DNA from: Ancylobacter sonchi
GTDB lineage: Bacteria; Pseudomonadota; Alphaproteobacteria; Rhizobiales; Xanthobacteraceae
NCBI RefSeq assembly: GCF_018390695.1
Contig: NZ_JAHBGF010000020.1
Coordinates: forward strand, 725,340 to 789,339
Direction of reading: 5' to 3'
Length of the DNA stretch: 64,000 nucleotides
Below the pieces are notes generated by a model. The model did not search any database. It was given only the letters and a program-made list of their open reading frames with translations, and was not told the DNA's origin. Below, in pieces: positions 63,243 through 64,000 of the stretch (positions within the stretch are counted from its first letter, which is position 1; every line of letters starts with the position of its first letter). Position numbers and translations under genes: made by a program.

Positions 63243-63251
63243 GAGGACGTC

Positions 63252-64000
63252 ATGGCATCAACCTATCCGGCGACCGACGTCGCCGCCCCAATCGAATCTT
63301 CCTCCTCCGCTGTGAGTTGGGGGCCGGTCATCGCCGGCGCCTTCGCCGCCGCGACGCTCACCTTCGTGCTCATGCTGCTGGGCTCCGGCCTCGGACTCAC
63401 CATGGTTTCTCCCTGGTCCAACGAGGGCGCCAGCGTCACCACCTTTGCCGTCTCTACGGCAATCTGGCTGGTCATTGTTCAATGGCTATCCTCGGGCGTT
63501 GGCGGCTATCTGACCGGGCGGCTTCGCACCAAATGGGTCGGCATCGCCACCGACGAGACTTTCTTCCGCGACACCGCACACGGTTTCATGGCCTGGGCGG
63601 TGGCAACGCTGCTGGTGGTTTCGGTGCTTGGTTCGGCCCTTTCCGGAGCAATCGGCACAGGTGTCCAGGCCGCCTCGACCGTGGCGTCCGGTGCGGCGCT
63701 CGGGGCTTCGGCAGGCGCAACCGCTAGCGCCGGATCCGGCAGCGGCAGCTCGGACGCGACGTCCTACTTTGTCGACGCCCTCTTCCGCCCCTCCGATCCC
63801 GCGCAGCTGGCAACGCCGGGTGCCGAGGGCAATGCCGCCGCGGCCGCGCAGGCTTCGCGCATCCTGATCGCCAGCGCCGCCGCCGGCGAAGTCTCCCCCG
63901 GCGACAAGACTTATCTCGGTCAGCTCGTTGCTGCCCGCACCGGCCTATCCCAGGCGGATGCGACGGCGCGGGTCGATGCCGTGCTCGCCCAGGTCAACGA
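63252..64000 (+). CDS. Membrane protein, incomplete at the window end
   Basis: An open frame of at least 249 codons with membrane helices near residues 25-50 (VIAGAFAAATLTFVLMLLG), 65-85 and 110-140, then an Ala/Ser/Gly-rich external part. It fits the unnamed membrane proteins often found with stress genes in rhizobia. The end is outside the window. Confidence 0.75.
   Translation, partial: MASTYPATDVAAPIESSSSAVSWGPVIAGAFAAATLTFVLMLLGSGLGLTMVSPWSNEGASVTTFAVSTAIWLVIVQWLSSGVGGYLTGRLRTKWVGIATDETFFRDTAHGFMAWAVATLLVVSVLGSALSGAIGTGVQAASTVASGAALGASAGATASAGSGSGSSDATSYFVDALFRPSDPAQLATPGAEGNAAAAAQASRILIASAAAGEVSPGDKTYLGQLVAARTGLSQADATARVDAVLAQVN

Overview
The window looks like chromosome from a GC-rich alphaproteobacterium, most likely Hyphomicrobiales (a Xanthobacteraceae-like hydrogen oxidiser). 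This is inferred from the high-GC codon use, the hup/hyp gene order, EcfG-type promoters, DUF982 and DUF6894 proteins, and a malonyl-CoA synthetase locus. No rRNA, tRNA or CRISPR array was seen.

Layout. 0-4 kb: the end of an ABC ATPase, an enoyl-CoA hydratase, a family III CoA-transferase and malonyl-CoA synthetase. 4.4-8.5 kb: a DUF1254/DUF1214 protein, a class A acid phosphatase, an outer-membrane beta-barrel and an AraC regulator, followed by a coiled-coil zinc-hook gene remnant. 9.1-29.9 kb: a full uptake [NiFe]-hydrogenase island, all on the minus strand, reading hupT-hupU-hupV-hypF / hupS-hupL-hupC / hupD-F-G-H-IJ-K-hypA-hypB-hupR-hypC-hypD-hypE-hupE-CBS protein. HupUV and HupT should sense H2 and control HupR. 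HupR should act on a sigma-54 promoter in front of hupS, which has a consensus IHF site and an upstream inverted repeat. HupS has the six-cysteine pattern around the proximal cluster that marks oxygen-tolerant enzymes, HupC links the enzyme to quinone, and Hup/Hyp proteins build the NiFe(CN)2CO centre.

30-36.5 kb: three divergent regulator/enzyme pairs (MerR with MFS exporter, MerR with aldo-keto reductase, LysR with SDR). Both MerR pairs have promoters with the 19-bp spacer and central dyad typical of MerR activation.

36.5-61 kb is accessory DNA: a truncated tyrosine integrase, envelope-type proteins, several terminators and a possible small RNA, a satellite- or phage-like replication cassette (AlpA-type excisionase, primase, Toprim and DUF927 helicase, the last two split by a frame change), two small autoregulated DNA-binding proteins with palindromic operators, a decayed ParB, an AT-rich pair of exported proteins (one with a tail-collar fold), and a three-gene phage virion/ejection module without capsid, portal or terminase genes.

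58.6-64 kb resembles a general-stress region: small paralogous proteins, DUF982, DUF6894, a Crp/Fnr regulator, a DUF892 ferritin-like protein and small membrane proteins. Several are preceded by exact or near-exact EcfG promoters (GGAAC-N16-CGTT). The last gene runs off the window end.
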